This document shows, one piece after another, positions 6,005 to 6,057 of a stretch of DNA of 6,057 nt. Position 1 is the stretch's first letter. The number at the start of each line of letters is the position of its first letter. Position numbers and translations under genes: made by a program. This DNA comes from an uncultured Collinsella sp. (lineage in GTDB: Bacteria; Actinomycetota; Coriobacteriia; Coriobacteriales; Coriobacteriaceae), in contig CAJLPX010000059.1 of assembly GCA_905208635.1 (NCBI GenBank), positions 1 to 6,057 on the forward strand, written 5' to 3'. Under the pieces are notes generated by a model, which made no database searches, was not told the origin of the DNA, and saw only the letters and a program-made list of their open reading frames with translations.

Positions 6005-6034
6005 AAAAGAAAAGGACCCCTTTGCAGAGGTCCT
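6005..6034 (-). terminator. Intrinsic terminator of the upstream unit, probably a tRNA
   Basis: On the minus strand the stem AGGACC/GGTCCT (6029-6034 with 6013-6018), extended past one mismatch, is followed by TTTTCTTTT. It ends transcription coming from beyond the right edge and isolates the GH5-like gene. The arrangement, a short linker after a CCA end and then a hairpin, mirrors that of tRNA-Leu at the left of the window. Confidence 0.8.
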
Positions 6035-6047
6035 AGTCAATTCAAGG

Positions 6048-6057
6048 TGGCGGGGAA
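6048..6057 (-). tRNA. Probable 3' end of a tRNA gene cut by the window edge
   Basis: On the minus strand the last ten bases read TTCCCCGCCA, which fits a 3' acceptor strand, a discriminator G and an encoded CCA. A terminator follows 13 bases later. A G discriminator fits serine and several other tRNAs. Ten bases cannot identify the isotype, or prove that this is a tRNA. Confidence 0.45.

Noticed and set aside
5843..6040. 66-residue N-terminal extension of the GH5-like protein
   Set aside because: It would run through a terminator hairpin and the putative -10 box; family similarity starts directly at the ATG at 5842, which has its own ribosome binding site.

Overview
The window reads as chromosomal DNA of a high-GC Gram-positive bacterium, most likely a coriobacterium close to Collinsella. 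That placement is an inference from GC-rich third codon positions, strong AAGGAGG-type ribosome binding sites and protein style, and no database was consulted. Every gene I can support lies on the minus strand, so transcription runs from the right end to the left end. The long plus-strand open frames are antisense shadows.

From right to left the layout is as follows. At the right edge there is probably the last 10 bases of a tRNA gene, followed by its intrinsic terminator (6005-6034). A non-coding gap with a possible -10 box leads into a divergent GH5-type glycoside hydrolase-like protein (4781-5842). After 6 bases comes rsmI (3896-4774). A 69-base gap with a possible promoter precedes metG (2225-3826), which ends in a strong terminator hairpin (2147-2182). 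Then come rsmA/ksgA (1254-2114) and a TatD-family hydrolase (347-1264), which overlap by 11 bases. A promoter (315-343) drives tRNA-Leu(CAG) (217-303), which has its own terminator (180-205). The leftmost 216 bases hold no gene. They carry a second, truncated copy of the tRNA-Leu 3' end with its terminator, and a block of nested GC-rich hairpins.

Most of the window is a translation and ribosome-maturation cluster: RsmI methylates C1402 of 16S rRNA, RsmA dimethylates two adenines near the 16S 3' end, MetG charges tRNA-Met, and tRNA-Leu decodes CUG. The order rsmI-metG-rsmA-tatD is a rearranged form of a cluster common in Gram-positive bacteria (rsmI, metG, tatD, rnmV, rsmA), with no rnmV between tatD and rsmA.

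Two things stand out. The GH5-like protein keeps the nucleophile region (GEWS) and the WKTE motif of exo-beta-1,3-glucanases, but the Asn-Glu-Pro acid/base motif reads Asp-Thr-Pro and a usual active-site His reads Ala. It has no signal peptide and is tightly coupled to rsmI. Second, the tRNA-Leu 3' end is duplicated beside a cloverleaf-like hairpin block, and the copy breaks off in the T-loop. That suggests past recombination or insertion at the tRNA gene. I found no CRISPR array, transposase, integrase or defence gene.
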